This document shows positions 23,081-34,813 of a stretch of DNA of 64,000 nucleotides, one piece after another (position 1 is the first letter of the stretch; every line of letters starts with the position of its first letter). A model generated the notes under the pieces. It was not told the origin of the DNA, did not search any database, and was given only the letters and a program-made list of their open reading frames with translations. This DNA is from Chelonoidis abingdonii (lineage: Eukaryota; Chordata; Testudines; Testudinidae), in contig NC_133774.1 in NCBI RefSeq assembly GCF_003597395.2, positions 39,805,604-39,869,603 on the forward strand, read 5' to 3'. The position numbers and the translations under genes were made by a program.

Positions 23081-24883
23081 GGAGATGGGCATTTTTTCAG
23101 TGGGTTTCACAGCTATTTGCTGACAGCAAAGGAAATAGGTTCTACTCCAGGTTCGGAAGAGAGGGTAATCTAAGTCACATCCCTTGTTTCCTCAAAACCA
23201 GCATCTACTGTCCTGGTCACACAAGCGTCTCTTTGGTCCAGTCCCACCTTTGTTTCTACATCCCACCCCACCTCCAGCTTTTTGACCTAGTCACTCCCAC
23301 TCTTTATCACCTGTGGGCTGGCTCCTCCCCCCTCTGCATTCCAATTAGGCTTCTTTGTTTTCCACCAGGTTGCCTTAGCTCCAGCAGGGGAAGCACTGAG
23401 GGCACTAGAGTGATTCTCCAACAAACCAAACCAAACCCTACATTCAGTCTGAGGCAAAAACACTCAACATAGAAAATTTCAGCCTAGTCAGCAAAAGTCT
23501 GGTAAAGTTTTAAAGAACTGCAAACAGTCTTACAGTGGAAAGTTTTGGACAACCTTAACTATAGGCATTACTGCCTGTGACACCTCTGATGGTGCACTGA
23601 TTTTCAAAATCTTTTAAAGTTGATTGACAGTAAGTGTACTATCACTTTACCCTTTACAACTAGATGTAGTGCAATTTTTCTTTAAGACAAAAACATTTTA
23701 AAAACCATGACTTTATAATCCATAAGGACATTTCTCATATGAAGACTTAGTGATGCTGAAACTGGACGTATTTCAAATGCATGCAGCACTTAAGAGGAGG
23801 CAAACCTATTCTTAAGTGCTGTCCTGCATAGGTATAGACTTAAGCATGTGGTTAAGATTGTTTCTGAACTGTCCCCTTAATAAATTGCATGTTCTATGAG
23901 CGGTGTTTTAAGACAGTGTCCTGATTTTACTTGTGCGAATGATATCTGAAGTACCAGAGCACTGAAAAAAGTCTGGGAGTCACATCTTGCCCCCTCCCCA
24001 CCCAGCAGTCAATTAGAAACTGTTTGAGGACAGATGAGTTCACTATAAAAGAGATCCTCCATAATCTTTCCAATATGCTTTTAAATTTGTATTGTATGGT
24101 AAGATGTGGGGTCTGGATTAGATTTAGAAAAAAATCTTTCCACCATTCATTACTGGAGAATGTCTCTGCATTCCTCTAGTTGACTGTTGGTTTGCAAAAG
24201 TCTGGAATGTTCTTTTTATGGAAGATTGCACCTCTCAGGAAAATGATTGAAACAGAGACTACTTGTGGACATATTTTTAATATCTAGCAACTTAACCCCA
24301 GCATGTAGCTTCTTAAATAAAGATTAGACATATGACATATTCTTCCATATAATCATAAAGAGGAAAAGACCTCATTGGCCAGATAGCTGCAGCACAGAAC
24401 TCACAGCTGAGGAGAATGAGGCAGCTAAGGTGACTTGATCCAGGGCCAAAGCAGCCCTCAGTATAATTTAGCTGTGAAGGACAGCCTGTCCTAGGCTGCC
24501 TTTGAGGAGCACTGCTCATAATTTTCACATCATCATTAGGTGCTGTGGCTTTGCCCCCGAGCCCTGTCCCAGCACACCCCACTATGCTAGAGTTTGTGAA
24601 GGGGTTCTTGGACAAGAGCCTGCAGCTGTCCTCCTCGGTCTCTGGACCGGGGTTCTTCATCAGAAAGATCTATAAAGTTTAGAGCCTCTTTTCCCAGCAT
24701 ATAGGGCTGGAGGATCTCACTCCATATTTCTATGGTACTTATCGTCATGGTATCCAAGGACCAAGCATAGTACTAAAAGTGCCCAACATGATCACATCTC
24801 TCAATCTTTCCACACTGCCAATAATTAATTTTCTTCTCCTTATATTCCATCTCCTGTCTTTGTGGGAAAGAGGTCAGTAAGGA
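23081..24883. other. No feature recognised
   Basis: 1.8 kb without a named repeat. The minus frame at 24313-24660 (115 codons) has no motif I know and no splice-bounded structure. Confidence 0.4.
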
Positions 24884-25206
24884 AAGGTAACTCACCTTGT
24901 GCAGTAACAGGAGTTCTTCGAGATGTGTGTGCCTGTGGGTGCTCCACTTTAGGTGGCAATGCGTTCCAGCACCAATTAGGGACTTATGGTAGCAGTGTCC
25001 ACACAGGTCATGCATGTGCAGTAGGCGTCTCATGGTGCCATTGGTGCCGCGTGTAGCATGCACACGACCCGAGCCCTCCAGTATCTTCTCTAGCACAGAG
25101 TCCTTGCTGCAAACTCCAAAGTAAAGGGGAGGAGGGCAAGTAGTGGAGCACCCACAGGAGGACACATCTCGAAGAACTCCAGTTATTGGACAAGGTGAGT
25201 AACCTT
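24884..25206. repeat. Terminal inverted repeat of DIRS 1
   Basis: Arm 24884-24946 (AAGGTAACTCACCTTGTGCA and on through GTTCTTCGAGATGTG to GGGTGCTCCACTT) pairs with 25142-25206 (GTGGAGCACCCACAGGAGGA through CATCTCGAAGAACTCC to AAGGTGAGTAACCTT). The loop is about 195 bp. Both arms carry splice-donor-like GGTGAGT or its complement. Confidence 0.85.
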
Positions 25207-25299
25207 TTCTTCTTCTTTGAGTAGTGTCCCTGTGAGTGTTTCACTTTAGGTGACTTTAGAGCAGTGCCCCTCTGAGGGCTGGGGAGACTTGGGTTTGTT

Positions 25300-26528
25300 T
25301 GAGACATTGAGGTAAGTATTGTGAGGCCTACTATGGCATTAGCCCTGGGGTTGTGTGTGTCTGCATAGTGCTTTGCAAATGTGCAGACGGAGGCCCAAGT
25401 GGCCACCTTACAGATCTTGAGTATTGGAATATTATTGAGGAATGTTACTGAGGTTGAAATGGACCTAGTAGAATGTGCTTTAATATGCTCTGGTGGTTCT
25501 GTATTCCAGATTTGGTAGCACATTTGAATGCATGTGGAAATCCATTTGGATAATCTCTCTGTGAATATAGCCTCTCCTTTCAGTAGTAGAAATCAGGGCT
25601 GGCTCCGGGGGTTTTGCTGCTCCAAGCGATGGGGAAAAAAAAAAAGCCGCGACCGTGGTCGGCAGCAGTTCCACAGTGCTGCTTTCTTCTTCGACAGCAA
25701 TTCAGCGGCAGGTCCTTCCCTCCAAGAGGGACCCACCGCCAAATGCCGCTGAAGAGCCCAACATGCCGCCCCTTCCCCTTGGCTGCCCCCAGCACCTGCT
25801 TGCTGGTCTGGTGCCTGGAGCCAGCCCTGGTAGAGATGAAAAATCCAGGGGATTTCCTGAAAGGTTTGGGTTCTTTCAAGGTATAACATTAGTGCCCTTC
25901 TAACATCTAGGATGTGTAGAGTAGCTTCTGATGGAGTACCATGAAGCTTACGGTAGAATGCTGGTAGATGAATAGATTGGTTCATGTGAAGTGCTCCGGT
26001 TACTTTCTGTAAGAATTTAGGGTGTAGACATAGCATGACCTTGTTCTTGAAGAATGTTGTGTATGGACGATCTGCCATGAGCACCCCTATCTTGCTCACC
26101 CTTCTGGCTGAGGTAAAGGTGACCAGGAAGGCTACTTTCATTGATAAATGGAGTAATGAGTGGATAACTAATGGTTCAAAAGGTGGTCTGGTGAGGCATT
26201 TCAGTACCAGGTTGAAGTTCCATATTAGTGTAGGTTTTCCACACATCTGGGTAAACATTTATGAGAGCCGTCAGGAAGCATTTTGTAGTTGGATGTGCGA
26301 ACGTCGAAGTTCCATCAATCTCTCATGAAATGCTGAAGTGTCCACAAGATGGACTCTGATCGAGCTCATTGTTAAGTCAGTGCTTTTCAACTCCAATAGG
26401 TGTTCTAAGATTAATGGTAATGTTGCTGAATCACTTGTCAAGTGTCTTCCTTGACACCAGGCAGAGAACCTCTTCCATTTTTGAAGGTAGGTATTTCTCA
26501 TAGTCAGTTTCCTGCTGTTTAATAACAT
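25300..26528 (-). pseudogene. DIRS 1 tyrosine recombinase, broken
   Basis: The N-terminal SAM-like part reads TYLQKWKRFSAWC, then ILEHLLELK and MSSIRVHLVDTSAFH (26528-26271). The catalytic HxxR box is AHSTRS near 25475, and a terminal tyrosine sits in FAKHYADT near 25355. YR enzymes integrate DIRS DNA circles by strand exchange. This copy is split by the element at 25594-25829 and has frameshifts, so it is inactive. Confidence 0.82.
25594..25829. mobile_element. hAT-type short element inside DIRS 1
   Basis: The ends are CAGGGCTGGCTCC and GGAGCCAGCCCTG, exact inverted copies. The flanks GTAGAAAT (25586-25593) and GTAGAGAT (25830-25837) form an 8-bp duplication with one change. DIRS recombinase sequence resumes on both sides. 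Confidence 0.88.
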
Positions 26529-26712
26529 GTTTAACTTGTTCCTAGTAGGTTATTTCAACATGGTGGAACCATTCAGGAGCCACGCCTGTACATGAAGTAT
26601 CTCCAGGTTCAGGTGGAAAGTGTGACCATTGTGTTGAGACAACAAATCTGGTCAGCAAGGGAGAGCTTGTGGGGCACATATTGCCATGTGTAGCAGGCAA
26701 GGATATCATGCC

Positions 26713-27542
26713 TGTCATAAGCATAGAGGGAAGGGTAGCAATCTTTATGTATGCAGTAGCATAAAATCCCTCCTTGGCAACTGTACTGAATTGCCTTACC
26801 TGTAAGGGGTTATGTAGTTCAAATAACCTAGCTGGCACCTGACCAGAAGGACCAATGAGGAAAGAAGATTCAGATTTGAAAGTATTTGTTTGTTGTTCTC
26901 CTTTGTTGTTCCCTCTCCAGATGGAGGGAGAAGCCAAGCAGGTACATAATCTCCTGAAAAATATACCTGGAATAATCTATCTAAAACCACAGAAATTGTC
27001 AGTAGGGCAAGAAAATGCGTTAGGTTATCTTTTGTTTTTGGCTTGTGTGAATTTTCCTATGCTACAGAGGTAGTTTTATTCCTGTTTTTGTAACTATGAA
27101 GCTGAGCCCAGAGGGGAATCCTCTGTGTTTTAAAATCTTTTTATTACCCTGTAAAGTTACCTTCCATCCTGATTTTACAGGTGTGATTCTTTTACTTTTT
27201 TCTTCGTTATAAAGCGCTTCTTTTAAGAAGGAGATTGATTTCAGTGTCCTGAAGACAAAGGGTCAGGTCCGTGTTCACATTGCTAAGGAAATTGATTGAT
27301 ATATTATTCTCAAGCCTCCCCAGGAAATGGGGTGAAAGGATTTTGGGGGATAGGGATTCCAAGTGACCATTCCCTGAATATTTTGTGTAAATCACTTGGA
27401 GGTGGAGGAAGGACAAGGACAAGGAATCTGTGCCTTCGGGAAGTTTTAACCTAAGATCGTAGAATATAAGCTTAGCAGGTCTTTCATGCAGGTCCCCACA
27501 TCTGTACCCCAGAGTTCAGAGTCAGGGGAGGGAACCCTGACA
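26713..27542 (+). mobile_element. Solo LTR inside DIRS 1
   Basis: It starts TGTCATAAGC and ends GAACCCTGACA, with CACCTGACCAGAAGGACCAA inside. The same family begins at 63835 (TGTCATAAAC, CACCTGACCAGAGGACCAA). The end phrase CAGGTCCCCACATCTGTACC is typical of this turtle LTR. The flanks share only GCC, so the duplication is weak. It is 830 bp with no internal genes left. Confidence 0.8.
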
Positions 27543-27725
27543 GCCTTTCTGGGCCATGTTGGGACTATAAGGATAACGTTGGTGCTGTCTGCTCGTATCT
27601 TGTGTATCACACATGATATCACTGGAAACACATACATAAGTTGTGCCTCTCATTTGAGGAGGAAGGCATCCCCTAATGACAGTAGTCCCAGTCCTGTTCT
27701 TTAGCAGAACATCATTCATTTACGA

Positions 27726-28187
27726 TTAAATGCCCCACCGTTTGAAGACTGAACTCGGGACCTCTCCATTCATCTCCCATTTGTGATCCTGAGAGAAGTA
27801 CCGGCTGAGCATGTCTGCTGTCGCATTCTGACAGCCTGGCAGGTAACACGCTGAGATGTTTACGTTGTGTTTTATGCACCAATTCCAAAGTCTCATGGCT
27901 TCTGTGCCTACAGAATGTGAGCGAGCTCCTCCATGCCTTTTGATGTAGAACATGCAGGCGATATTGTCCGTCATAATTCGAATGGATTTGTTCTGTATAG
28001 GAGATGGGAAATATTTGCAGGCCTTGCAGACTACACATACCTCTAGCAAATTGATTTGCAGTTGAGTGTCTCCCGGAGACCATTTTCCCTGTATTGTGTG
28101 TTGACACATGTGTGCACCCCAGCCTATCAGTGAGGCATCTGTGGTGAATGCTGTTGTCGGAGGTTCCTGTTGGAAAGGAATACCCAT
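27726..28187 (-). pseudogene. DIRS 1 RNase H domain
   Basis: A continuous 153-codon frame reads TDASLIGWGAHMCQ, then LLEVCVVCKACKYF, RIMTDNIACMFYIKRHGG and QNATADMLSRYF. These are the DIRS RNase H blocks in order, including the TDAS start, the TDN motif and the ADxLSR end, so the catalytic acidic residues look preserved. The domain degrades the RNA strand after reverse transcription. It is intact as a domain, but its neighbours are not. Confidence 0.85.
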
Positions 28188-28517
28188 ACAGACATTTTGT
28201 GGTCTTATCCACCATTATAATAAGTTCAGGACATTTGGTGGAAATGTGAGCCATTTCTGTAGATTGTGTTTACTTGGTATGTATACTATGCTTAACTAAC
28301 CTGGTAGGCATTCCATATGTAGTCTTGCATGTCATACCACAAACATCATGGCCGCCATGTGTCCTTGTTATTGACAACTGACTTGTACCTCTGAGACGAG
28401 GTTAGTGAGGTTTTTTTAATCTGGTAAGGAGTAATGATGCCTTGACTTCTATGGAGTTGAGGTGTGCCCCGATAAAGTCTAGTTTTTGGACTGGGTTTAT
28501 GGTCGATTTCAATTCAT

Positions 28518-29104
28518 TTATTTGTAGACCCATTCCTGGAATAGTGTGATAGTGGACTGGACTGCATCAGTTGTGTCTCGTAGAGTTGGGTCTTTGATAA
28601 GGCAATCGTCCAGGTAGGGGAAAATCATTATTCCCTGTTTGCACAGACGTGCCACTACCATCGCTAGAGTTTTGGAGAAGACTCTTGGTACTGTGGATAG
28701 GCCAAATGGTAGCACTTTGTATTGGAAGTGTTCTTGACCTACCATGAATCGTAGAAATTTCCTGTGACCAGGATGAATGGTGATATGGAAATAAGCATCT
28801 TGGAGGTAGAAGGCTTAAAAATAGGCCCCATGTTGCAGCGCTGGGAGTATCGTACGGAATATGACCATCTTGAACTTTTGGGATCTGATGAACTTGTTGA
28901 GCTTCCATAGATCGAGGATGGGTCTTCATCCCCAGATCTTCTGGGTCAGGAAGTAATGGGAATAGAATCCCTTCCCTCTGAATTGTAGTGGTACTTGTTC
29001 CATGGCACCTAGTTGTAGAAGATGATCAACTTCTTGTTGTAGTAGGTGCTAGTAGAAGGTCCCTGAAGAGGGACAGGGAAGTGGGCAGGGTAGGTGGGCA
29101 GGAG
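28518..29104 (-). pseudogene. DIRS 1 reverse transcriptase, cut by hAT
   Basis: The frame from 28745 reads HFQYKVLPFGLSTVPRVFSK and then IMIFPYLDDCLIKDP. FPYLDD is the catalytic box, with both aspartates present. The upstream fingers region (to 29104) is frameshifted and is ended by the hAT insertion at 29105, beyond which the gag side resumes at 31906. Confidence 0.85.
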
Positions 29105-29199
29105 CAGGGCTGGTGCAACCATTTAGGTGAACTAGGTGGTTGCCTAGGGCGCCAAGATTTGGGGGCACCAAAAAGCGGTGCCCCCCCAAATTTTTTTAA

Positions 29200-30060
29200 A
29201 TGGTTGCAGCCGCTGCTGCTGGAGAGGTAGTCTGAGCTGCCAGCAGCAGCAGCTGCCTGAAGCTGGCAGCCCAGGGTGCCCCCGGGGTCCAAGGGCGCGC
29301 CCGCGGCAGCCCGGCAGCTCAGGGCGCCCCGGGTCCCAGGGGCGCACCCGCCGGCAGCCCCGGCACCCAGGGCGCGCCCCCGGGTCAGGGCGCTGCCGCG
29401 GCAGCCCGCGCAGCCCAGGGCGCCCGGTCAGCGCGCGCGCCTGCGCGGCACCAGGTTTGGCTGCCCGGCGGTTGACCACGGGACATCCCTGAGCTGCACG
29501 GCAAAGACCCTCAGAATCCTCCTCCTCCCAGAGCAGGGCCTCCAGCCTCTGCATTTTTCTGGTTGGCGCGGGTGGGGCGCGCGCCGGCGGCTGGGTAGAG
29601 CCTGCACAGCTCTGCTTAGGGCTGTGGCAGGCCCTGCGACATCGGCGCAACACCAGGGCTTCGCTTCTGGAGGAAAGCAGCCAGCTGCCCCTGGCTTAGC
29701 CTCCACGTCAGCCCAGGAGGGGCATGGAGAGAAAAGAGCCTCAGCGGTGGGTCTGGTGGAGTGCGAGAAGAAAGAGACCCGCGCTCATGCATTGGGCGAA
29801 GACGTAAGCAAGTGCCTCCTACCACAGCAGGCGCTAGCCTCAGGTGCCTGTGCTCCTGCTCCCTTGTGGCTGGATGGCTAGAGAGAACAGCAACCTGCAA
29901 GCTGGCTGCCCCCATGCTGCCCCAGGCACCCCCGACCCCATCCCCCCACAGCCCGACCCCAGCTCCGACTCCAGCCCTCTGAGCTGGACACCCCCTGACC
30001 CTTCTTCCACACTCCTGAGCCCAGCACCTGTAGCTGGGCACCCCTGAACCCAACAGCCCA
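29200..30060. repeat. GC- and CpG-rich block inside the hAT element
   Basis: Runs of GGGCGCGCCC, GGCAGCCCG and CAGGGCGCCC words between 29270 and 29450 look like a degenerate tandem array. Long proline/arginine/alanine frames on several strands are a composition effect. No coding match is recognised. Confidence 0.5.
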
Positions 30061-31087
30061 GCTCCTCACCCGGCGGCAACAACAGCACCACCCCCAGCAA
30101 CGACAGCCCATTGGTACCACCATCACAATCAGCCCACAACTGTCCATTATGTATGCAAATGTATCATACCCATTACAGCTTTTAATGTTTTTAAAATAAT
30201 GTATTAGTTATTTCAAATTATACAATTAATTTTTGAATGTATTTCACTAGTTATTTTTTACATTCCTAATACATGTTTACTATAGTATGCAAATGTTTTA
30301 TGGAACGTGCCCCGATTTTCGCTTTGCCCAAGGCCCCCTGAGTCCTCTGGGCGCCCTGTCTGAGTTTTAAGCCCTGCTGCTGTGTTTTGCCTGCAACAGG
30401 CAGCCTAAGCGCTTGAGTGACCCACGCAGCCCTGAAGAGTGCCTGGGGAATCGTGCAGAAGGAGTGTGATATTGTTTGATTCGCTGCTCATGGAGGCGTG
30501 CCTCCACTGGCTGCAGACAGCAGTCTCAGCAGGACTCTTAGGCCCAGCACCTTGCTCAGTTTGTAAGATTTGAGTGCACCCATCACCAGCCCGTGGCACC
30601 CCCGTACCCTCACCAGTGCCCAGAAAGCAGTCAAAAAGTTGATGGACTGGTTAGGTTAGTTGTCATGCTGTTTGGGCCAGTGTAGAGACCACTGAATGCA
30701 TAGTATCCTCTATGATGTTCTGTCCGAACAAAATTGGCATGTTATGAGGTATGCCTGTGAGGACAGGTGTCTGTTTATGTATCCAGCATCATGTCTTAGG
30801 TCTTCTGGGGGAGTGCTTTGCCATCCTGCTTTCATTGGTGACATCTATGTGCTCTGTGACATTATGAAGACAATACTCTGACAGGATCATCTGGCAATAC
30901 ATATAGTTTGATGCCAAAGCGTTACAAAGCCATTCTAGTTTCAAGTTCTTGTTTCTCTTGTTTCGGTGATATGAAATTGTGAGATCAACATAACTACAAA
31001 CAACTTCAGGCAAAAGAATTGATATAGTGACTGCCATTACACTTTGGAGAAACACAGAATTTCTGTGGGCCCAGAAGTGACGCAGCT

Positions 31088-31789
31088 TTGAGAAACATTG
31101 TAGATCAGGTGAACTTGCGCGAGGAGTTGATGTACCGCACTTTTGAACCAGATCCAATCCGTATTAGAAAGAAGAGGAAGCAGTTCAAATATGAAGCTGA
31201 TGACGAACTATTTAGATCCGAAAGCAAATTCAAAGTGAACCTTTTACTTTGCAGTCTTGACACAGCAATCACATTCGGCTGAAGAAAAGTTCACATTGCG
31301 CACTCCCACAAAATTAGTTCAGTTTTGCTTCATATATGATGCTTTACCAGTTCGCAAAATAAAACACTAAAGCAAATTATGGAACATTGCTTGAATCTGG
31401 AGAAACAGCTTTGCCATTGGTGAAATCCAAAGATACTTAATGCCTGTCTGACTTCGTGCTGACTTGCACGCTACTTGCAGACAGTCCAAAGGAGTCATCA
31501 CCCCGCAAGATGTATTGAACTTCATATGGGAAAATAAGCTGACAGATAGTGTCCCTAACACAGTTATTGCTCTTCACATCCTCTTGACTCTCCAGTTTCT
31601 GTGGCCACTGGTGAACGAAGCTTCTCGAAGCTCAAGCTGATAAAAACATATATGCGAACATCAATGTTGCAACAAAGACTTGTTGGGCTATCTAACTTGT
31701 CAATAGAACATGACATTACTCACAGCATTGACTTGAAGGAACTTGTTTCTAAATTTGCTAAACTTAAAGTGCGGAAACATAAATTCTAA
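31088..31789 (+). pseudogene. hAT transposase, C-terminal remnant (ZMYM1-like group)
   Basis: Reading frames in order give RIRKKRKQFKY and ESKFKVNLLLCSLD, then after several stops VATGERSFSKLKLIKTYMR, LVGLSNLSIEHDI and LVSKFAKLKVRKHKF with a stop. The last part (31601-31789) is the hAT C-terminal dimerisation region, with the GERSFSKLK signature. The N-terminal zinc finger and most of the catalytic core are unreadable, so the gene is dead. Confidence 0.85.
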
Positions 31790-31905
31790 ATCATAACATG
31801 TTACTCTGTGACTATTTATTGTGTATAATGTATGTGATTTGGGGGGCGGGGGGGCGCAAGATGGAAGTTTCGCCTAGGGCGCAAAATATCCTTGCACCGG
31901 CCCTG

Positions 31906-33060
31906 GGCGGGAGGTAAAGGGGATAGCGTATCCCCACTTGATAACATCAGACCAATGGGTGTTGGAAGTTACGTGGCCTAGATGCGGTAAAAGGGCCAGA
32001 GTAGCTGGCCAAAAATTGGGGAGGGGTTGGGCGTGAGTGCTGTTTCATGAGGGAGGTCATTCAGACCCTTGACCAACTTTTCAAAATTGTGTTTTTGGAG
32101 GTCCTGACTGAGAAGTTGGCGCATGAGATTGAAGTGTTTGCCAGCGTTGTGATGGTTGATGCTGGCATTGGTTATCATATTGTCGCTGTTGTTGCCTGTT
32201 GTTTGAGGAGTCTCTAGGTCTCTGATATGGTTGGTATCTCCTTCTCTTTGCAGGGGCAGGTGTAAATCCCTAAAGTGTGGAGTGTGGCCCAAAAGTCTTT
32301 CACTGAATGAAGCACCTCATCTGTCTTCTGATTGAAGAGTTGTTCCCGGTCAAAAGGTAAGTCCTCTACTTTTGTCTGGAGTTCTTTTGGTATCCCTGAG
32401 GCATGGCACATTACTATGGCTGTGGCAGTCATTCTAGCTGTCATGTCTGCTGTGTCCAATGCTGCCTGAAGGGTTGTTTTGGATATGAGCTGGCCCTCAC
32501 TGACAATGGCCTGGAATTGTGTCTGTTTTTCCTTTGGGAGCTCAGATGTGAACTGGGAAAGTTTCCCATAGTTATCATAGTCGTATTTGGCCAGTAGTGC
32601 TGAATAATTGGCCACTCAAAACTGAAGGATGCCAGAGGAATATACTTTGCGTCCGAACAAGTCAAGTCTTTCGTGTTCTTTGTCATGGGGTGTAACCCTG
32701 AATTGTGATTGTTTGTTATGATGATTTACTGCCTTGACAACTAGAGAGTTGGCAGGCAGGTGCGCAAATAGAAATAGTGTTCTCCCTGGGACAGCACATA
32801 ATATTTTCTATCCGTTCTTTTTCAGGTGGGCAGAATAGAAGCAGGTGTTTGCCAGACTGTCTTCATAGGATCCAAGAGGGCCTGGTTGATGGGAAGGGCA
32901 ATCGTGGAATAGATGCAGGTTGCGATATTTGTACCAGCCTGTGCTGGTTTGTCTTTACTTCCTCTAGTGGGATGTCTTAACTTTGTGCAACTCTCTTGAA
33001 CAGCTCTTGAAACTGCTTAAAGTCATCCACCAAGGTTGGTGGTGGGGGCATAAATTGCCT
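31906..33060 (-). pseudogene. DIRS 1 gag, N-terminally truncated and frameshifted
   Basis: From 33060 downward the frames give FMPPPPTLVDDFKQFQELFK, then DLTCSDAKYI, ANYSALLAKYDYDNYGKLSQ, FQAIVSEGQLISKTTLQAAL and TARMTATAIVM to EDLPFDREQLFNQKTDEVLHS. This is the DIRS gag of turtles and crocodilians. At least two frameshifts (about 32690 and 32990) and stops are present. Confidence 0.85.
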
Positions 33061-33070
33061 AATCTGGGGA

Positions 33071-33250
33071 GAAAAAACAGTTACCTACCTTTCATAACTC
33101 ACACCACAGTATATCAGGCACTGCCAACCCATGCCCTCTCAGTTCCTTCTTGCTGACAACTCTGACAGAGGGGCAGGAGGGCAGGTAATGGAATGGACAT
33201 GAGCAACACATCTCAAAGAGCAAGTTATGAAAGGCAGGTAACCGTTTTTT
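33071..33250. repeat. Terminal inverted repeat of DIRS 2
   Basis: GAAAAAACAGTTACCTACCT followed by TTCATAACT (33071-33100) pairs with AGTTATGAAAGGCAGGTAAC followed by CGTTTTTTC (33222-33251). The loop is about 120 bp. Confidence 0.8.
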
Positions 33251-33369
33251 CTTAGAGTGCTTGCTTATGTCAATTCAATTTTAGGTGACTCGCAAGCAGT
33301 ATCAATGGAGTTGGGCTCGGAGTTCACCATCATGCAGCTTATAGTATAGCTCTGCCAAAGCCAGTGTTG

Positions 33370-34303
33370 TCTCACACCTGCTGAGTCCGTGGGTAGCGCG
33401 ACGTGAACATATGGACGGACGACCAGGTGGCGGCCTGACAGATCTCTTGGATTAGCACTTGCGCTAGGAAGACTGCCGAAGATGTCTGCGCCCTACTGGA
33501 ATGAGCCATCACAGTCGCTGATGCACTTTTGCCAGCTTGTAGCAGTGGCGGAAGCACGCTGTGATCCAAGGTGAAATTTTCTGGGCTAACACCAGGCAGC
33601 CCTTCATCCTGTCAGTGGTAGCAACAAACAACTGTGTTAACTTACAGAATGGCCACACCCTATCAATGTAGAAAGCCAGTATATGCAACCTGCACTCCTC
33701 ATCTGATGCGTGAGAAAGGACCAGTAAGGAAATGGCCTGGCCCACGTGAAACAACGTTAGGCAGAAAAGCCGGATGCTGGCGCAGCTGGAACATATCCTT
33801 GTAGAAAACCGTATAGGGCGGCTCCAATGTGAGTGCCCTGATCTCGGACACTCACCGTGCCGATGTCATAGCAGCCAAAAAGGACACCTTCAGGAAAAGA
33901 GCAGGAGGGAGCAGGAAGATAGGGGCTCAAAGAGAGTGCCCACGAGCTTTGACAGCACCAGATTCAGGTCCCATGGAGGGGACTGGGTCTTGGATGTGCG
34001 GGTAAAGACACTCTAGACCTTTCAGGAACTGAACCATCATGGGATGGGCGAAGACCAACCTGCCCTGAAGCAGAGGGTGGAACGCAGAGATGGCCACTAG
34101 GTGCACCTTTACCAAAAACAGTGACAGTCCTGGAGCTTTAGGTGCAGTAAATAGTCCAGGATGTCCTGCAATGAGGCCTTCTCAGGATGAACACGCTTGT
34201 TCAAGGCCCAACATGCAAAGCGATTCCACTTGGCCGCATAGGTAGCCCTGGTGGAAGGCTTTCTGCTGCCAGGACAGGTTGGACCACCGTGAAGCACTCC
34301 CAC
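33370..34303 (-). pseudogene. DIRS 2 tyrosine recombinase
   Basis: The N-terminal part is STRATYAAKWNRFACWALN with ILDYLLHLK (34303-34109); then VHLVAISAFHPLLQ in another frame. The catalytic HxxR box is AHSSRAQ near 33500, and the terminal tyrosine lies in MFTSRYPR near 33395. Frameshifts separate the blocks. Confidence 0.82.
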
Positions 34304-34813
34304 TTATCCGTGCTCAGTCACGGAGCAGCCACGCGGTCAGGTGCAGTGACACCAGGTTCGGGTGCAGCAGATTGCCATGGTTCTGGAATAATAGGTCCGG
34401 ATGAAGAGGTAACTGCAGTGGGTCAGCCACTGACAGACTCTGCAGCACACCAGAGCAATAAGACTGATCCACGCTTTGCCTTGCTTCACCTTTAGCAGGA
34501 CTCTGTGGATAAACAGCACTGATGGAAAGGCATACATCAGTGCTCCTGACCATGGGATCAGGAAGGAGTCCGACAGGGAACCCTTGTCCCCATCATATAG
34601 GGAGTAGAACACATGGCACTTCCCAAGTGGACCTGTTTGTGTCCAGACAGAACAGGGAGTCCCCCACCACCAGAAGATCAGGTTAACCACCTCTGGATGG
34701 AGGAACCACTCGTGGCGAGACGAGAAGGTCCTGCTGAGGCCATCTGCCAGGACGTTCCTGGTTCAAGGTAAGAGAGTGGCCACCAGGTGGATGGCGTTCT
34801 GCATGCAAAGGTC

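Larger units (their letters stand above)
29105..31905 (+). mobile_element. hAT DNA transposon, 2.8 kb, inside DIRS 1
   Basis: The left end is CAGGGCTGGTGCAACC and the right end CTTGCACCGGCCCTG. The flanks GGCAGGAG (29097-29104) and GGCGGGAG (31906-31913) are an 8-bp duplication with one change. Inner subterminal pieces also mirror (TGCCTAGGGCGCCAAGAT against CGCCTAGGGCGCAAAATAT). The 3' half carries transposase remains; the 5' half holds a very GC-rich block (29200-30060) of unknown origin. Confidence 0.9.
24884..33060 (-). mobile_element. DIRS retrotransposon 1, interrupted three times
   Basis: On the minus strand the order is gag (33060-31906), reverse transcriptase (29104-28518), RNase H (28187-27726), a spacer, and a tyrosine recombinase (26528-25300), ending in an inverted-repeat terminus (24884-25206). 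This is the DIRS layout: no LTRs or integrase, a YR instead. The 5' edge at about 33060 cuts the gag N terminus and abuts the end of DIRS 2. Insertions inside it are a short DNA element (25594-25829), a solo LTR (26713-27542) and a hAT transposon (29105-31905). Confidence 0.9.

Noticed and set aside
22282..23472. 396-codon plus-strand frame
   Set aside because: It is antisense to a Tx1/L1-like LINE tail and runs on into a short DNA element; its peptide has no motif.
24313..24660. 115-codon minus-strand frame
   Set aside because: No motif and no splice structure; treated as chance.
29144..30147. Many overlapping proline/arginine/alanine frames
   Set aside because: They are a consequence of extreme GC content with few stops; several strands are open at once.
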